The translations under genes and the position numbers were made by a program. A stretch of 64,000 nucleotides of DNA, taken from positions 3,162,001 to 3,226,000 of the forward strand of contig NC_014618.1 of NCBI RefSeq assembly GCF_000164865.1, written 5' to 3'. Source of the stretch: [Enterobacter] lignolyticus SCF1. GTDB lineage: Bacteria > Pseudomonadota > Gammaproteobacteria > Enterobacterales > Enterobacteriaceae. The notes beneath the pieces are model-generated. The model was not told where the DNA came from. It saw nothing but the letters and a program-made list of their open reading frames with translations, and did no database searches. Positions 50,872-59,547 of the stretch are shown here, one piece after another (the stretch's first letter is position 1; every line of letters starts with the position of its first letter).

Positions 50872-51798
50872 TTAGCGGGCGCGGGCGGCAAAACGACGGC
50901 GCTTGTCGTCGTCAAGGAAGGTCCAGGCGATGAAACGGCTCTGCTTTTGTCCCTGGGCCATCTCTTTTTTCACCACCTTTACCGCTCCGACGCGGGTCAA
51001 CGCGCGATAAAGTTCCGGCAGATTGTCGCCGCGGGAGACCAGCGAGGTAAACCACATCACCTGCTGCGCGAACTGGGCGCTTTCGGCAATCATCTGGCTG
51101 ATAAACGCCACCTCGCCCCCCTCGCACCAGAGCTCCTGCTGCTGGCCGCCAAAATTGAGTGCATCGCGATCGCCAAGCCCCAGATTACGCCGCTTACGTT
51201 CGCTTCCCTGCTGCGCGCTGGCGGCGGAGTCGTGAAACGGCGGGTTGCACAGCGTGGCGTCATACACCTCATTCTTATGCACGATCCCGCAGAGAATCGC
51301 TTTCGGATCTTTCTGCCGACGCAGGCGAATCTGGCGGCTTAAGCCCGGGTTGGCGTTGACTATCGCCTGCGCGCTGCTGAGCGCCTGGGAATGCACTTCG
51401 CTGCCGGTAAAGCGCCAGCCGTACTCATGGCTGCCAATCAGCGGGTAAATGCAGTTGGCGCCGGTGCCGATATCGAGGATATTCGCCTGATGGGGGATCT
51501 CGCCGCAGGTTTCCGCCAGCAGATCGGCCAGATGGTGGATATAGTCAGCGCGCCCCGGCACCGGCGGGCAGAGAAAACCGTCGGGGATATCCCACTGTTT
51601 AACATCGTAGAAAAAGGCCAACAGCGCCTTGTTGAGCGCTTTTACTGCCTCCGGACGAGAGAAATCGACGGTCTGTTCCCCCGCCGGGTTAAGCAGGAGA
51701 AATGCCGAAAGTTCCGGGCAGATCTGGCACAACGCCGGTAAATCGTAGCGTTGGTGGTGGCGGTTACGCGGGTGCAGACCCGGCTTTTGAGTTTTCAT
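50872..51798 (-). CDS. rlmF: 23S rRNA m6A1618 methyltransferase RlmF
   Basis: SAM-dependent methyltransferase that forms N6-methyladenine 1618 of 23S rRNA, 308 aa as in E. coli RlmF (YbiN). SAM site LDIGTGANCIYPLIG near residue 112 and catalytic NPPFHD near residue 182, the signature of N6-adenine methyltransferases. Start MKTQKPGLHPRNRHH. Convergent with glnQ. Confidence 0.95.
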   Translation of the reverse strand: MKTQKPGLHPRNRHHQRYDLPALCQICPELSAFLLLNPAGEQTVDFSRPEAVKALNKALLAFFYDVKQWDIPDGFLCPPVPGRADYIHHLADLLAETCGEIPHQANILDIGTGANCIYPLIGSHEYGWRFTGSEVHSQALSSAQAIVNANPGLSRQIRLRRQKDPKAILCGIVHKNEVYDATLCNPPFHDSAASAQQGSERKRRNLGLGDRDALNFGGQQQELWCEGGEVAFISQMIAESAQFAQQVMWFTSLVSRGDNLPELYRALTRVGAVKVVKKEMAQGQKQSRFIAWTFLDDDKRRRFAARAR

Positions 51799-51894
51799 GG
51801 CATCCTCCTGTCAGCAGCGGCGTAAGATACCCGTTGACGGCGGCGAGGTAAATAAGGGAGGCTGGATAAACCTTCTCATTGTTTCAGGTACGCT

Positions 51895-52509
51895 ATGTAT
51901 TTTTATCAGCCCTCCGCCGGACATGGATTACCGCACGACCCGCTTAACGCCATCATCGGCCCGCGCCCGATTGGCTGGATTGCCTCTCAGGATGCCGCCG
52001 GAAGACGAAATCTGGCCCCCTACAGTTTTTTCAACTGCTTTAACTATCGCCCGCCGATTATCGGATTTGCCAGCAGCGGCTGGAAAGACAGCGTACGCAA
52101 TATTGTCGAAACCGGGGAATTCGTCTGGAACCTTGCCACTCGCGAGCTCGCCGACGCCATGAATGAAACCTCGGCCTCATTGCCTCACGGCGAGGATGAG
52201 TTTGTCCGCGCCGGGTTGACGCCCGCCGAAAGCCAGCTGGTGCGCGCGCCCCGGGTAGCGGAAAGCCCGGTTAACTTCGAATGCCGCCTGTCGCAGTGCA
52301 TTCAGCTAACGACCGCGGACGGCAGCCCAGTCGAAAGCTGGCTGGTGCTCGGCGAGGTGGTTGCCGTCCATATTGATGAGATGCTGCTGGAAAACGGCGT
52401 GTACCAAACCGCAAAAGCCAACCCGATATTGCGCGCGGGCGGGCCTTCGGCCTACTACACCATCGAAGAAGCCCAGCGCTTTGATATGATTCGCCCGGAC
52501 GCGCGCTAG
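51895..52509 (+). CDS. Flavin reductase-like domain protein
   Basis: 204-aa FMN-binding split-barrel protein of the flavin reductase-like family. Conserved PLNAIIGPRPIGWIASQD and NLAPYSFFNCFNYRPPIIGF near the N-terminus; the FMN phosphate-binding region is GWKDSVRNI. It is divergent from rlmF and not in this position in K-12. Could be a reductase component of a monooxygenase or an unassigned oxidoreductase; no partner gene is nearby. Confidence 0.8.
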   Translation: MYFYQPSAGHGLPHDPLNAIIGPRPIGWIASQDAAGRRNLAPYSFFNCFNYRPPIIGFASSGWKDSVRNIVETGEFVWNLATRELADAMNETSASLPHGEDEFVRAGLTPAESQLVRAPRVAESPVNFECRLSQCIQLTTADGSPVESWLVLGEVVAVHIDEMLLENGVYQTAKANPILRAGGPSAYYTIEEAQRFDMIRPDAR

Positions 52510-52663
52510 CGCTGCCGCATCGGCCAGAACGCGCTGGCCGATGTGCTCTCCCTGCGGCTTTCGTTCAAAAAACAGACAGAACATCCGCGATTTTTTGCCG
52601 CATTTCGCTTTGCATCCCCACCTACACTTTAAGTGCCCCCGCTGTAACTGAGAGGATGTGCAT

Positions 52664-52927
52664 ATGAAAAAAACGTTGATCGCAATCGCCATCGGTGTCC
52701 TGGCAACGCTTTCTTTCTCCGTCGCCGGCGCACCTCAGCAGATGACTAACGGTGAGACCGGACAGCTACGCCCGGCAGGAACAGTTTCTGCCACCGGTGC
52801 CGACAATCTTGACGATTTGCAGGCCAAACTGGCAGAAAAAGCCCGGGAACAAGGTGCGAAAGGCTATGTTGTTGAATCCGCAAGCGGCGAGAACAAGATG
52901 TTTGGCACCGCCACCATCTACAAATAA
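52664..52927 (+). CDS. mcbA: DUF1471 protein McbA
   Basis: 87-aa exported protein of the YhcN/DUF1471 family. Signal peptide about 1-24, then the conserved core LRPAGTVSATGADNLDDLQ and KAREQGAKGYVVESASG...GTATIYK, nearly the same as E. coli McbA (YbiM, 86 aa), reported to affect colanic acid and biofilm. Start at 52664 follows GAGGATG. Its K-12 neighbours fiu and ybiX are absent. Confidence 0.9.
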   Translation: MKKTLIAIAIGVLATLSFSVAGAPQQMTNGETGQLRPAGTVSATGADNLDDLQAKLAEKAREQGAKGYVVESASGENKMFGTATIYK

Positions 52928-53369
52928 TCTGTTTAATTTTTTCTCCTTCCTTACGCGCCCACGCCTCGTGGGCGCCTTGTCTTAGTCAGGCCAATAACAC
53001 CTCTGATGCAATGCGTCATGAACATCTGGCAATCTCTATTTATAGGGTATAAAAATGCAAAATTGACGCCTGAAACAGCCGCATTGACAAAAAAACACGT
53101 TTAAATACAGCGCAATCGCTTGTCTTTACGACCACGAAAATTGATGAATAAAGTAGCAGAATGTGCCTTCCTGGCGACGTCTGGCGCCAGGTCGCCTGCC
53201 GTCGGAGCGGTATCAGCAATAATTTATTAATAATCAATAAATTATTAATCATTCAATTTTTTAGATGGAGACTGTTAATTCTCTTCGATTTTCTCTGCCG
53301 CAGAAAAACGTGATACTCATCACATCGACGGAAAACGTCCCCTACAAAATAACCTGCGAGAGATTAACC
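52928..53369. other. mcbA-ybiJ intergenic region
   Basis: 442 bp. It holds a hairpin after mcbA (GCGCCCACG/CGTGGGCGC, 52955-52963 and 52967-52975) and an AT-only inverted repeat AATAATTTATT/AATAAATTATT (53218-53228, 53236-53246). AT content is high towards ybiJ. I see no gene. Confidence 0.6.
52955..52980 (+). terminator. Terminator after mcbA
   Basis: Perfect 9-bp stem GCGCCCACG/CGTGGGCGC with 3-nt loop, 27 bp after the mcbA stop, followed by CTTGTCTT. Confidence 0.7.
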
Positions 53370-53630
53370 ATGAAAACGATTAACGCTACTGCTATCGCCA
53401 TCACCCTGTCCGCCCTGTCATTCGGCGTATTTGCCGCCCAGCCGGTCTCCCCGTCTCAGGCTCAGGACATGAACAAAATCGGTACCGTTTCCGCTGAAGG
53501 CGCGAGCACCCTCGACGGCCTGGAAGCGCAGCTTGCTGAGAAAGCGGCTGCCGCGGGCGCGACCGGCTACAGCATTACCTCTGCCAACACCAACAACAAA
53601 ATCAGCGGTACTGCGGTTATCTATAAGTAA
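53370..53630 (+). CDS. ybiJ: DUF1471 protein YbiJ
   Basis: 86-aa exported protein matching E. coli YbiJ in length and sequence; signal peptide about 1-22 (FGVFAA), core MNKIGTVSAEGASTLDGLEAQLAEKAAAAGATGYSIT..SGTAVIYK. Paralogue of mcbA, 440 bp upstream. Start MKTINATAI at 53370 follows GAGAGA; the frame extending to 53265 is noncoding leader. Confidence 0.9.
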   Translation: MKTINATAIAITLSALSFGVFAAQPVSPSQAQDMNKIGTVSAEGASTLDGLEAQLAEKAAAAGATGYSITSANTNNKISGTAVIYK

Positions 53631-53679
53631 TTGCCACGACAGAACTACCCTCATTGACCCTGTTTATTGCCCTTTGTTT

Positions 53680-53709
53680 GCCCGTCCGCCGCTGGACGGG
53701 CTTTTTTTT
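53680..53709. terminator. Terminator between ybiJ and adeQ
   Basis: GCCCGTCC/GGACGGGC stem (53680-53687, 53694-53701) followed by T8, about 50 bp after ybiJ. The T tract touches the last codons of convergent adeQ. Confidence 0.85.
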
Positions 53710-55030
53710 AATCAACAAACGCGATTTTCAGCACAAACAGCAGCGCCACTACGACCACGCACAGGTTCAGCTCCCGCCAGCGCCCGGTAAACACCTTCAT
53801 GACGCAGTAGCTCATAAATCCCAGCGCGATCCCCTCGGTAATGGAGAAGGTAAACGGCATCATCACCGCGGTGATAAAGGTGGGGACCGACTCGGTAAAA
53901 TCCTGCCAGTCAACGCGGGCCAGGCTCGCGGTCATTAATACCCCGACAAAGACCAGTGCGCCTGCGGTCGCATAGCCGGGCACCATTTCCGCCAGCGGCG
54001 AGAAAAACATCACCAGCAAAAACAGCAGCCCCACGACCACCGCCGTTAAGCCCGTACGCCCGCCAACGGACACGCCGGAGGTGCTCTCGATATAGGCCGT
54101 CACTGACGACGTACCGATAAATGCTCCGGCAACCGAGCTCAGGCTGTCGACATACAGCGCCTTATGCATGTTCGGAAAGCGCCCTTCCCGATCGATCAAT
54201 CCCGCTTTATCCGCCACGCCAATGAGCGTTCCTGATGAATCAAATAAATTTATCAGCATAAAGGAGAAAATAATCCCGGCTAAATTGAGCGACAGCGCGC
54301 CGGAGATATCGACTTCGCCAATCACGCTAAAGACGTTCGGCGGCGTCGAATAAACTCCGCTAAACTTAACGTCGCCAAAATAAAGCCCAGCAAGTGACGT
54401 AACGACAATAGAAACCAGCACCGAGGCATGGAAATGGCGCGAGGATAATACTGCGATAATAAAGAACCCGGCGATACCTAATAATACGCTGTGCGATGTC
54501 AAATCGCCAATCGCCACTAACGTATCCTTATTCGCAACGATAACCCCCGCATTTTTCAGCCCCATCATCGCAATAAATAAACCAATGCCGCTGGTAATAC
54601 CGATTCGCAGGCTTATCGGAATATTAGAGATCATCCAGTAGCGTATCCGGAACAGGGTTAATAAAAACAGCCCGACCGCCCCCCAAAAAATAGCGCCCAT
54701 GCCGGTCTGCCAGCTAATCCCCATCGCCCCGACGACGACAAAGGCAAAAAAGGCGTTAAGCCCCATCGCCGGGGCCAGGGCGACGGGCAGGTTCGCCAGC
54801 ATCCCCATGGCAATACTGCCGATACCGGCTATCAGGCAGGTGGTGACAAACACCACTTTTGCATCCATATGCGCCGCGCCGAGAATCTGTGGGTTAACGA
54901 AAACGATGTATACCATCGTCAGAAAGGTCGTCATTCCCGCGATGACCTCAGTGCGTATCGTCGTACCGTGCTGGCTGAGCTTAAAAAAGTCTGTGCCATC
55001 ACTTTTACTTTCAGCAAGGTTACTATTCAT
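53708..55030 (-). CDS. adeQ: Adenine permease AdeQ (NCS2 family)
   Basis: Nucleobase:cation symporter-2 family purine permease of 440 aa with about 12 to 14 membrane segments, very similar to E. coli AdeQ (YicO, 444 aa). Conserved PAMGLNAFFAFVVVGAMG and SVTAYIESTSGVSVGGRTG. It is divergent from adeD. Start taken as ATG at 55030 (GGATGG upstream); ATG at 55039 is also possible. In K-12 the yicO-yicP pair lies elsewhere, so this locus has been rearranged relative to K-12. Confidence 0.92.
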   Translation of the reverse strand: MNSNLAESKSDGTDFFKLSQHGTTIRTEVIAGMTTFLTMVYIVFVNPQILGAAHMDAKVVFVTTCLIAGIGSIAMGMLANLPVALAPAMGLNAFFAFVVVGAMGISWQTGMGAIFWGAVGLFLLTLFRIRYWMISNIPISLRIGITSGIGLFIAMMGLKNAGVIVANKDTLVAIGDLTSHSVLLGIAGFFIIAVLSSRHFHASVLVSIVVTSLAGLYFGDVKFSGVYSTPPNVFSVIGEVDISGALSLNLAGIIFSFMLINLFDSSGTLIGVADKAGLIDREGRFPNMHKALYVDSLSSVAGAFIGTSSVTAYIESTSGVSVGGRTGLTAVVVGLLFLLVMFFSPLAEMVPGYATAGALVFVGVLMTASLARVDWQDFTESVPTFITAVMMPFTFSITEGIALGFMSYCVMKVFTGRWRELNLCVVVVALLFVLKIAFVD

Positions 55031-55182
55031 TTTTGCCATCCATATAAAGAGACACGTCCAGAACCATAAATCTCGCCTACTTTTAAAGTATATTCATCAA
55101 TCAGTTCAGTGAGTTTTATCACATCATGAACGATGCCCCGACATTACACTAAAAATAATAAAGACGATAATGACAGAATCAA

Positions 55183-55197
55183 TTTGATAAAATCAAA
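55183..55197. promoter_or_regulatory. Small palindrome before adeD
   Basis: TTTGAT-AAA-ATCAAA, perfect 6-bp arms centred 19 bp before the adeD start in the divergent adeQ/adeD space. A candidate operator, of low specificity because the region is AT-rich. Confidence 0.3.
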
Positions 55198-55208
55198 ATG
55201 AGAAAAAT

Positions 55209-56975
55209 ATGGATGAAAACATTAATGTAAAATATCATGATATTAGCCGAAAGCAGTATCTTGAATTACTGGCTGTCGCGCGCGGTGAGGCTATCGCTGA
55301 TTATATTATTGATAATGTCACCGTCCTCGATGTCATCAACGGAGAGGAGATCCCGGGCCCTATTGTCATTAAGGGTCGGCATATCGCCGGTATTGGGCCT
55401 GCGTGGTCCGATGCGCAGGCCAGACATCGCGTGGATGCCGCCGGTGCCGTCGCCGCGCCGGGGTTTATCGACGCCCACCTGCATATTGAATCCAGCATGA
55501 TGACGCCGGTGACTTTCGAGACCGCCACGCTGCCGCACGGGCTAACGACCCTCATCTGCGACCCGCACGAAATCGTCAACGTCATGGGCGAAGAGGGGCT
55601 TGCGTGGTTCATCCGCTGCGCGGAGCAGGCGCGGCAGAATCAGTACATTCAGATCAGCTCCTGCGTACCGGCGCTGAGCGGCAGCGACGTCAACGGCGCG
55701 GAGTTTCCGCTGGCCGCCATGCTGAAATGGCGCGATCACCCGCACGTAACCGGGCTTGCGGAGGTAATGGACTACCCGGGCGTCATCGCCGGCAATCCCG
55801 ATCTGCTGGATAAGCTGGATGCCTTTCGCCACCTTACGCTTGACGGCCACTGCCCGGGGCTCAGCGGTAAGGAGCTCGGCGCCTACATTGCCGCCGGTAT
55901 CGAAAACTGCCACGAAGCCTGGACTCTCCAGGAGGGGCGCGAAAAGCTGCGCGCGGGCATGGCGCTGATGATCCGCGAAGGCTCCGCCGCCCGCAATCTC
56001 GACACCCTGGCGCCGCTGATAACCGCGATGAACAGCCCCCAGTGCATGCTGTGCACCGACGACAGAAACCCGTGGGAGATTGCTCATGAAGGGCATATCG
56101 ATGCGCTGGTACGCAAGCTCATCAACCGTCACAACGTGCCGGTCCACGTCGCCTGGCGACTCGCCAGCTGGTCCCCTGCCCGCCATTTTGGGCTGAAACA
56201 TCTTGGGCTGCTGGCGCCGGGCAAGCAGGCGGATATTGTGCTGCTGCGCGACGTCCGCAACGTCGATATCCAGCAGGTATTTATCAAAGGCGAGCCGCTT
56301 TCGCTGCCCGCGCTCCAGGCCGATGAACGCAACAGGCTGCAGCGCAGCCAGCCGCCCTACGGCAATACCGTCTCCCGACGTCCGGTCAGCGCGGCCGATT
56401 TCCCTTTTGCGCTGACGCCGGGCCGTCGCTACCGGGTGATGAATATTATCCCCGGCGAGCTTATTACCCCGGCCTCGGAATATGTCCACACGCCGCAGGG
56501 GCTGATGGACAACGATATCTGTTTTATCGCCGTGCTTGAACGCTACGGGCGCCAGCTCCCCGCGGCCTGCGGCCTGCTGCGCGGTTTTGGCCTGCGCCAC
56601 GGCGCCGTGGCCGCCACCGTCAGCCATGACAGCCACAATATCGTGGTGACAGGCCGCAGTCCCGAGGAGATGGCGCTGGCGGTCAATCAGGTGATTAACG
56701 ACGGCGGCGGGCTTTGCGTCGCGCGCGGCGGGGAGGTCGTCAGCCATCTGCCGTTGCCCGTCGCCGGGCTGATGAGCGACCAGTCCGCGGATACGCTGGC
56801 CCGACAAATTGGCGATTTGAAAGCGGCCTGCCGGGAGTGCGGCATTACGCTTGATGAGCCGTTTATCCAGATGGCGTTCCTGTCGCTGCCGGTGATCCCG
56901 GAGCTTAAGCTCACCAGCAAGGGGCTTTTTGACAGCCGCGGTTTCTGCTTCACCTCGCTGGAAATCGAACGCTAA
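55209..56975 (+). CDS. adeD: Adenine deaminase AdeD
   Basis: Metal-dependent amidohydrolase converting adenine to hypoxanthine and ammonia, 588 aa as in E. coli YicP. Metal-binding motif DAHLHIESSM near residue 90, HEI near 122, DGHCPGLSGKEL near 215 and TDDRNPWE near 284. Paired with adeQ, it forms an adenine uptake and salvage unit. The start ATG has only a weak site (GAGAAA). Convergent with ybiB. Confidence 0.95.
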   Translation: MDENINVKYHDISRKQYLELLAVARGEAIADYIIDNVTVLDVINGEEIPGPIVIKGRHIAGIGPAWSDAQARHRVDAAGAVAAPGFIDAHLHIESSMMTPVTFETATLPHGLTTLICDPHEIVNVMGEEGLAWFIRCAEQARQNQYIQISSCVPALSGSDVNGAEFPLAAMLKWRDHPHVTGLAEVMDYPGVIAGNPDLLDKLDAFRHLTLDGHCPGLSGKELGAYIAAGIENCHEAWTLQEGREKLRAGMALMIREGSAARNLDTLAPLITAMNSPQCMLCTDDRNPWEIAHEGHIDALVRKLINRHNVPVHVAWRLASWSPARHFGLKHLGLLAPGKQADIVLLRDVRNVDIQQVFIKGEPLSLPALQADERNRLQRSQPPYGNTVSRRPVSAADFPFALTPGRRYRVMNIIPGELITPASEYVHTPQGLMDNDICFIAVLERYGRQLPAACGLLRGFGLRHGAVAATVSHDSHNIVVTGRSPEEMALAVNQVINDGGGLCVARGGEVVSHLPLPVAGLMSDQSADTLARQIGDLKAACRECGITLDEPFIQMAFLSLPVIPELKLTSKGLFDSRGFCFTSLEIER

Positions 56976-57017
56976 GGTCTGTGCGGCCTGCGACAGCGGC
57001 CGCATTATCTTATCGCG

Positions 57018-57980
57018 TTACCAGCACTCGGCCACGCGTTCCAGCCCCGCGCTCACCGTCGGGGCCTCGCCCGCGGCGACCAGACAGCAGGCCAGCTGGA
57101 TTTTCAGCGACGCCGGAACCGGCTCAACGCCAGCTACGCAGCGCTCAATCCACTTCGCCGTCAGCAGCGGATCTTTCGATTCCGGCAGCACGGCGTTTTG
57201 ATCTTCCTGCTGGCGGACAAACAGCACGCGCTCTCCGGTGGCGTCGATCAGATTGATCTGCGGACAGCGCGACGGGTTAGCGTAAACCTCGCCTTCGGTG
57301 CCATGCATCAGCAGCGCCCTGCCGCCGATATCGGCAAAGAATTTCGCCACCCGCGGGAGGTACTCCGGATGCGACACGCTGGCCAGCCGGAGGGCGGCAT
57401 CTTCAGCAAACGGCGTCGCCAGCTTCGCCAGCGTATGGGCGCTGTTGCGCACCCCCATCTGCCAGCGGTGCGCCAGCTGCTTTTCCAGCGGCGGGCACAG
57501 CGCCCCTACCGGCACGTACACCGGTTGATGGCCGTCAAGCTTCGCCTGCGCCTGCCCGGCGTGGCGCGTCGCCTCAACGCCCAGCAGCCCAAACACGGTT
57601 TCGGTCAGCACGCGGGTCGGGTCCTCACTGACGCCATGGACTATCACCGGAAAGCCGAGCTTATGCAGCAGCATCGCCAGCAGCGGCGTCAGGTTGGCCT
57701 GCCTGCGCGCGCCGTTATAGCTGGGGATCACGACCGGCATCGGCTTCCCCGGCGGCGGCGTCAGGCGCATAACGTGGTGCTGCATGGCCTCGTAAAAGCC
57801 CCGCATTTCCGCCTCGCCTTCCCCCTTAATACGCAGGGCAATCAGGATACCGCCCATCTCAAGATCCGGTACATCGCCCTCAAGCATTCGCGCGTAGAGG
57901 CCACGGGCAGTGTCGAAATCCAGATCCCGGGCATGATTTTTTCCCCGACCGATTTCTTTGATGATTTTGCGGTAATCCAC
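57018..57980 (-). CDS. ybiB: YbiB (TrpD2-like) nucleic-acid binding protein
   Basis: 320 aa as in E. coli YbiB, a homologue of anthranilate phosphoribosyltransferase (TrpD2) that lacks that activity and binds nucleic acids. The glycosyltransferase N-terminal helical domain spans about 1-70 and the phosphoribosyltransferase-like fold about 75-320. In K-12 it follows dinG directly; here a fimbrial operon lies between. It was probably part of the LexA-controlled dinG transcript, and its upstream region is now new DNA. Confidence 0.93.
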   Translation of the reverse strand: MDYRKIIKEIGRGKNHARDLDFDTARGLYARMLEGDVPDLEMGGILIALRIKGEGEAEMRGFYEAMQHHVMRLTPPPGKPMPVVIPSYNGARRQANLTPLLAMLLHKLGFPVIVHGVSEDPTRVLTETVFGLLGVEATRHAGQAQAKLDGHQPVYVPVGALCPPLEKQLAHRWQMGVRNSAHTLAKLATPFAEDAALRLASVSHPEYLPRVAKFFADIGGRALLMHGTEGEVYANPSRCPQINLIDATGERVLFVRQQEDQNAVLPESKDPLLTAKWIERCVAGVEPVPASLKIQLACCLVAAGEAPTVSAGLERVAECW

Positions 57981-58235
57981 ACGATGTCTCCTTCTGACTT
58001 CCTGTAAACACTATAACGCCGATGAATCGGCTGCGGATGACTTTTTTGCCCCTGCCCGCCGCTGATTAAAATATATCCACCTGTATTCAGTATAATTTTT
58101 TTTTGCAAGCCTTAATTCTATTACTAATGATCTGCAAAACAGATTATCTCTATTCCCGGGTTTGCTTAAATAGTCAGCGGATTGAGTTTCTCTCATGGAT
58201 GTCATAGTTCAATGGAATAGTTGCAAGGTACTTGT

Positions 58236-58772
58236 ATGAAAAAAATAGTCATTGGCGCATTGATCGCCTCATCATTATGCGGCTCCGTTTCGGTATTCGC
58301 AGCAACCAACGGCGAAGGCCAGGTTAATTTTACCGGCGAAATTCTCGATTCCGCCTGCGAAGTGGTTAATAACCTGAGCAATCCGCTGAATGTGAATTTA
58401 GGTAAGGTCTCTAAAACCGCATTTAGCGGTATTGGTTCAACGGCCGACACGACCCAATTCGCCATCCAGTTAAAAAACTGTCCTGAGACCGTCAGTACGG
58501 CGGCTATCACCTTCGGCGGTACGCCGGATACGGATAACAATAACGTGCTGGCGCTCACCGCCGGGACCGGCGTGGCGGCAGGCGTCGGTATTCAGCTGCT
58601 GGACTCGTCGCAGCAGCCGCTGAGTCTCTACACCGCATCGCAGCCCTATACGCTACAGTCAGGCACCGCGACCAATAATCTCGAATTTGCCGCCCGCTAT
58701 ATTCAAACCCAGTCCACTATTAGCGCAGGTCCGGCAAACGCGGTATCGACATTTACCGTTGTTTATAACTGA
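58236..58772 (+). CDS. Fimbrial major subunit
   Basis: 178-aa secreted pilin. Signal peptide about 1-24 (ends VFAAT region), mature N-terminal donor strand with GEVNFTG-like motif (GQVNFTGEILDSACEV), conserved cysteines C42 and C80-type pair forming the disulfide, and C-terminal penultimate Tyr (TFTVVYN). Start MKKIVIGAL at 58236. First gene of a five-gene chaperone-usher operon; as first and abundant subunit it is followed by a strong stem-loop. Confidence 0.88.
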   Translation: MKKIVIGALIASSLCGSVSVFAATNGEGQVNFTGEILDSACEVVNNLSNPLNVNLGKVSKTAFSGIGSTADTTQFAIQLKNCPETVSTAAITFGGTPDTDNNNVLALTAGTGVAAGVGIQLLDSSQQPLSLYTASQPYTLQSGTATNNLEFAARYIQTQSTISAGPANAVSTFTVVYN

Positions 58773-58782
58773 ATATTAACCT

Positions 58783-58824
58783 GAAGATATTAATCATTAC
58801 CCCTGATTAATATCTTCCTTTTTT
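58783..58824 (+). promoter_or_regulatory. Stem-loop between major pilin and chaperone genes
   Basis: Perfect 14-bp stem GAAGATATTAATCA/TGATTAATATCTTC (58783-58796, 58804-58817) with a 7-nt loop, then C and six T. A Rho-independent terminator in form; within an operon it is likely to act as an attenuator or mRNA stabiliser so that the major pilin is made in excess. Confidence 0.8.
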
Positions 58825-58836
58825 GGAGAAATTATT

Positions 58837-59511
58837 ATGCGACACGGTTTACTTCTGACATCGCTTTTACTGGCAGCAGCGACCGCACACGCAGGCGTTA
58901 TTATTGGGGGGACCCGTCTGGTTTATCAGGGAGAAAAAAAAGAAGCGTCCATTGGCATAACAAACCCAGATTCGCTGGACTATCTTATTCAGTCCTGGAC
59001 CGACAGCAGCGATAATAGCGCCGCTAAGCCGCCGTTTCTGGTCACGCCGCCGCTGTTTCGCCTTGATGCCCGCCAGCAAAACACCCTGCGCGTGGTGCGC
59101 ACCGGCGGCAACCTGCCGACCGACCGCGAGTCCTTATTCTGGCTGAATGTTAAAGCGATTCCATCCTCCACGCGTCAGGCAGGCGTGAATACGCTGCAAA
59201 TTGCGATTAAAACCCGAATCAAGCTCATTTTCCGCCCGCAGAGCGTCATAGGAAAGCCGGAAGATGAGGCCCACAGGCTGACGTGGCGTCAGCAGGGCCG
59301 GATGCTGATCGTCGATAACCCTACGCCCTTTTATATGAACTTCCAGACCATTGCCGTGAATGGCAAAAACCTCAGCGGCATCACCTGGGCTAAGCCAAAG
59401 GGGGAAACGCAGTTTGCCCTGCCCTCTTCTATTTCCGGCTCCCGCGTATCCTGGTCGGTAATTACCGATTACGGCAGCGTCAGTAAAACCTGGAGCTCGT
59501 CGCTGCACTAA
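58837..59511 (+). CDS. Fimbrial chaperone (PapD-like)
   Basis: 224-aa periplasmic chaperone with two immunoglobulin-like domains. Signal peptide ends near residue 19 (AHAGVIIGG). Conserved subunit-binding GTRLVYQGEKKEASI and the F1-G1 strand region FWLNVKAIP then IKTRIKLIFRP, including the arginine and lysine cleft residues expected from the family. It delivers pilins to the usher. Confidence 0.93.
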   Translation: MRHGLLLTSLLLAAATAHAGVIIGGTRLVYQGEKKEASIGITNPDSLDYLIQSWTDSSDNSAAKPPFLVTPPLFRLDARQQNTLRVVRTGGNLPTDRESLFWLNVKAIPSSTRQAGVNTLQIAIKTRIKLIFRPQSVIGKPEDEAHRLTWRQQGRMLIVDNPTPFYMNFQTIAVNGKNLSGITWAKPKGETQFALPSSISGSRVSWSVITDYGSVSKTWSSSLH

Positions 59512-59547
59512 TCGCACGCCGTAACATAGAAAATTGTTGAGATAATC

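Noticed and set aside
53040..53252. 70-aa frame in the mcbA-ybiJ gap
   Set aside because: AT-rich, no ribosome site, no conserved motif.
55542..57005. 487-aa minus-strand frame opposite adeD
   Set aside because: Shadow of adeD, composed of arginine/alanine-rich low-complexity text.
57981..58235. Phase-variable invertible promoter before the fimbrial operon
   Set aside because: I find no pair of inverted repeats flanking a promoter and no recombinase gene.
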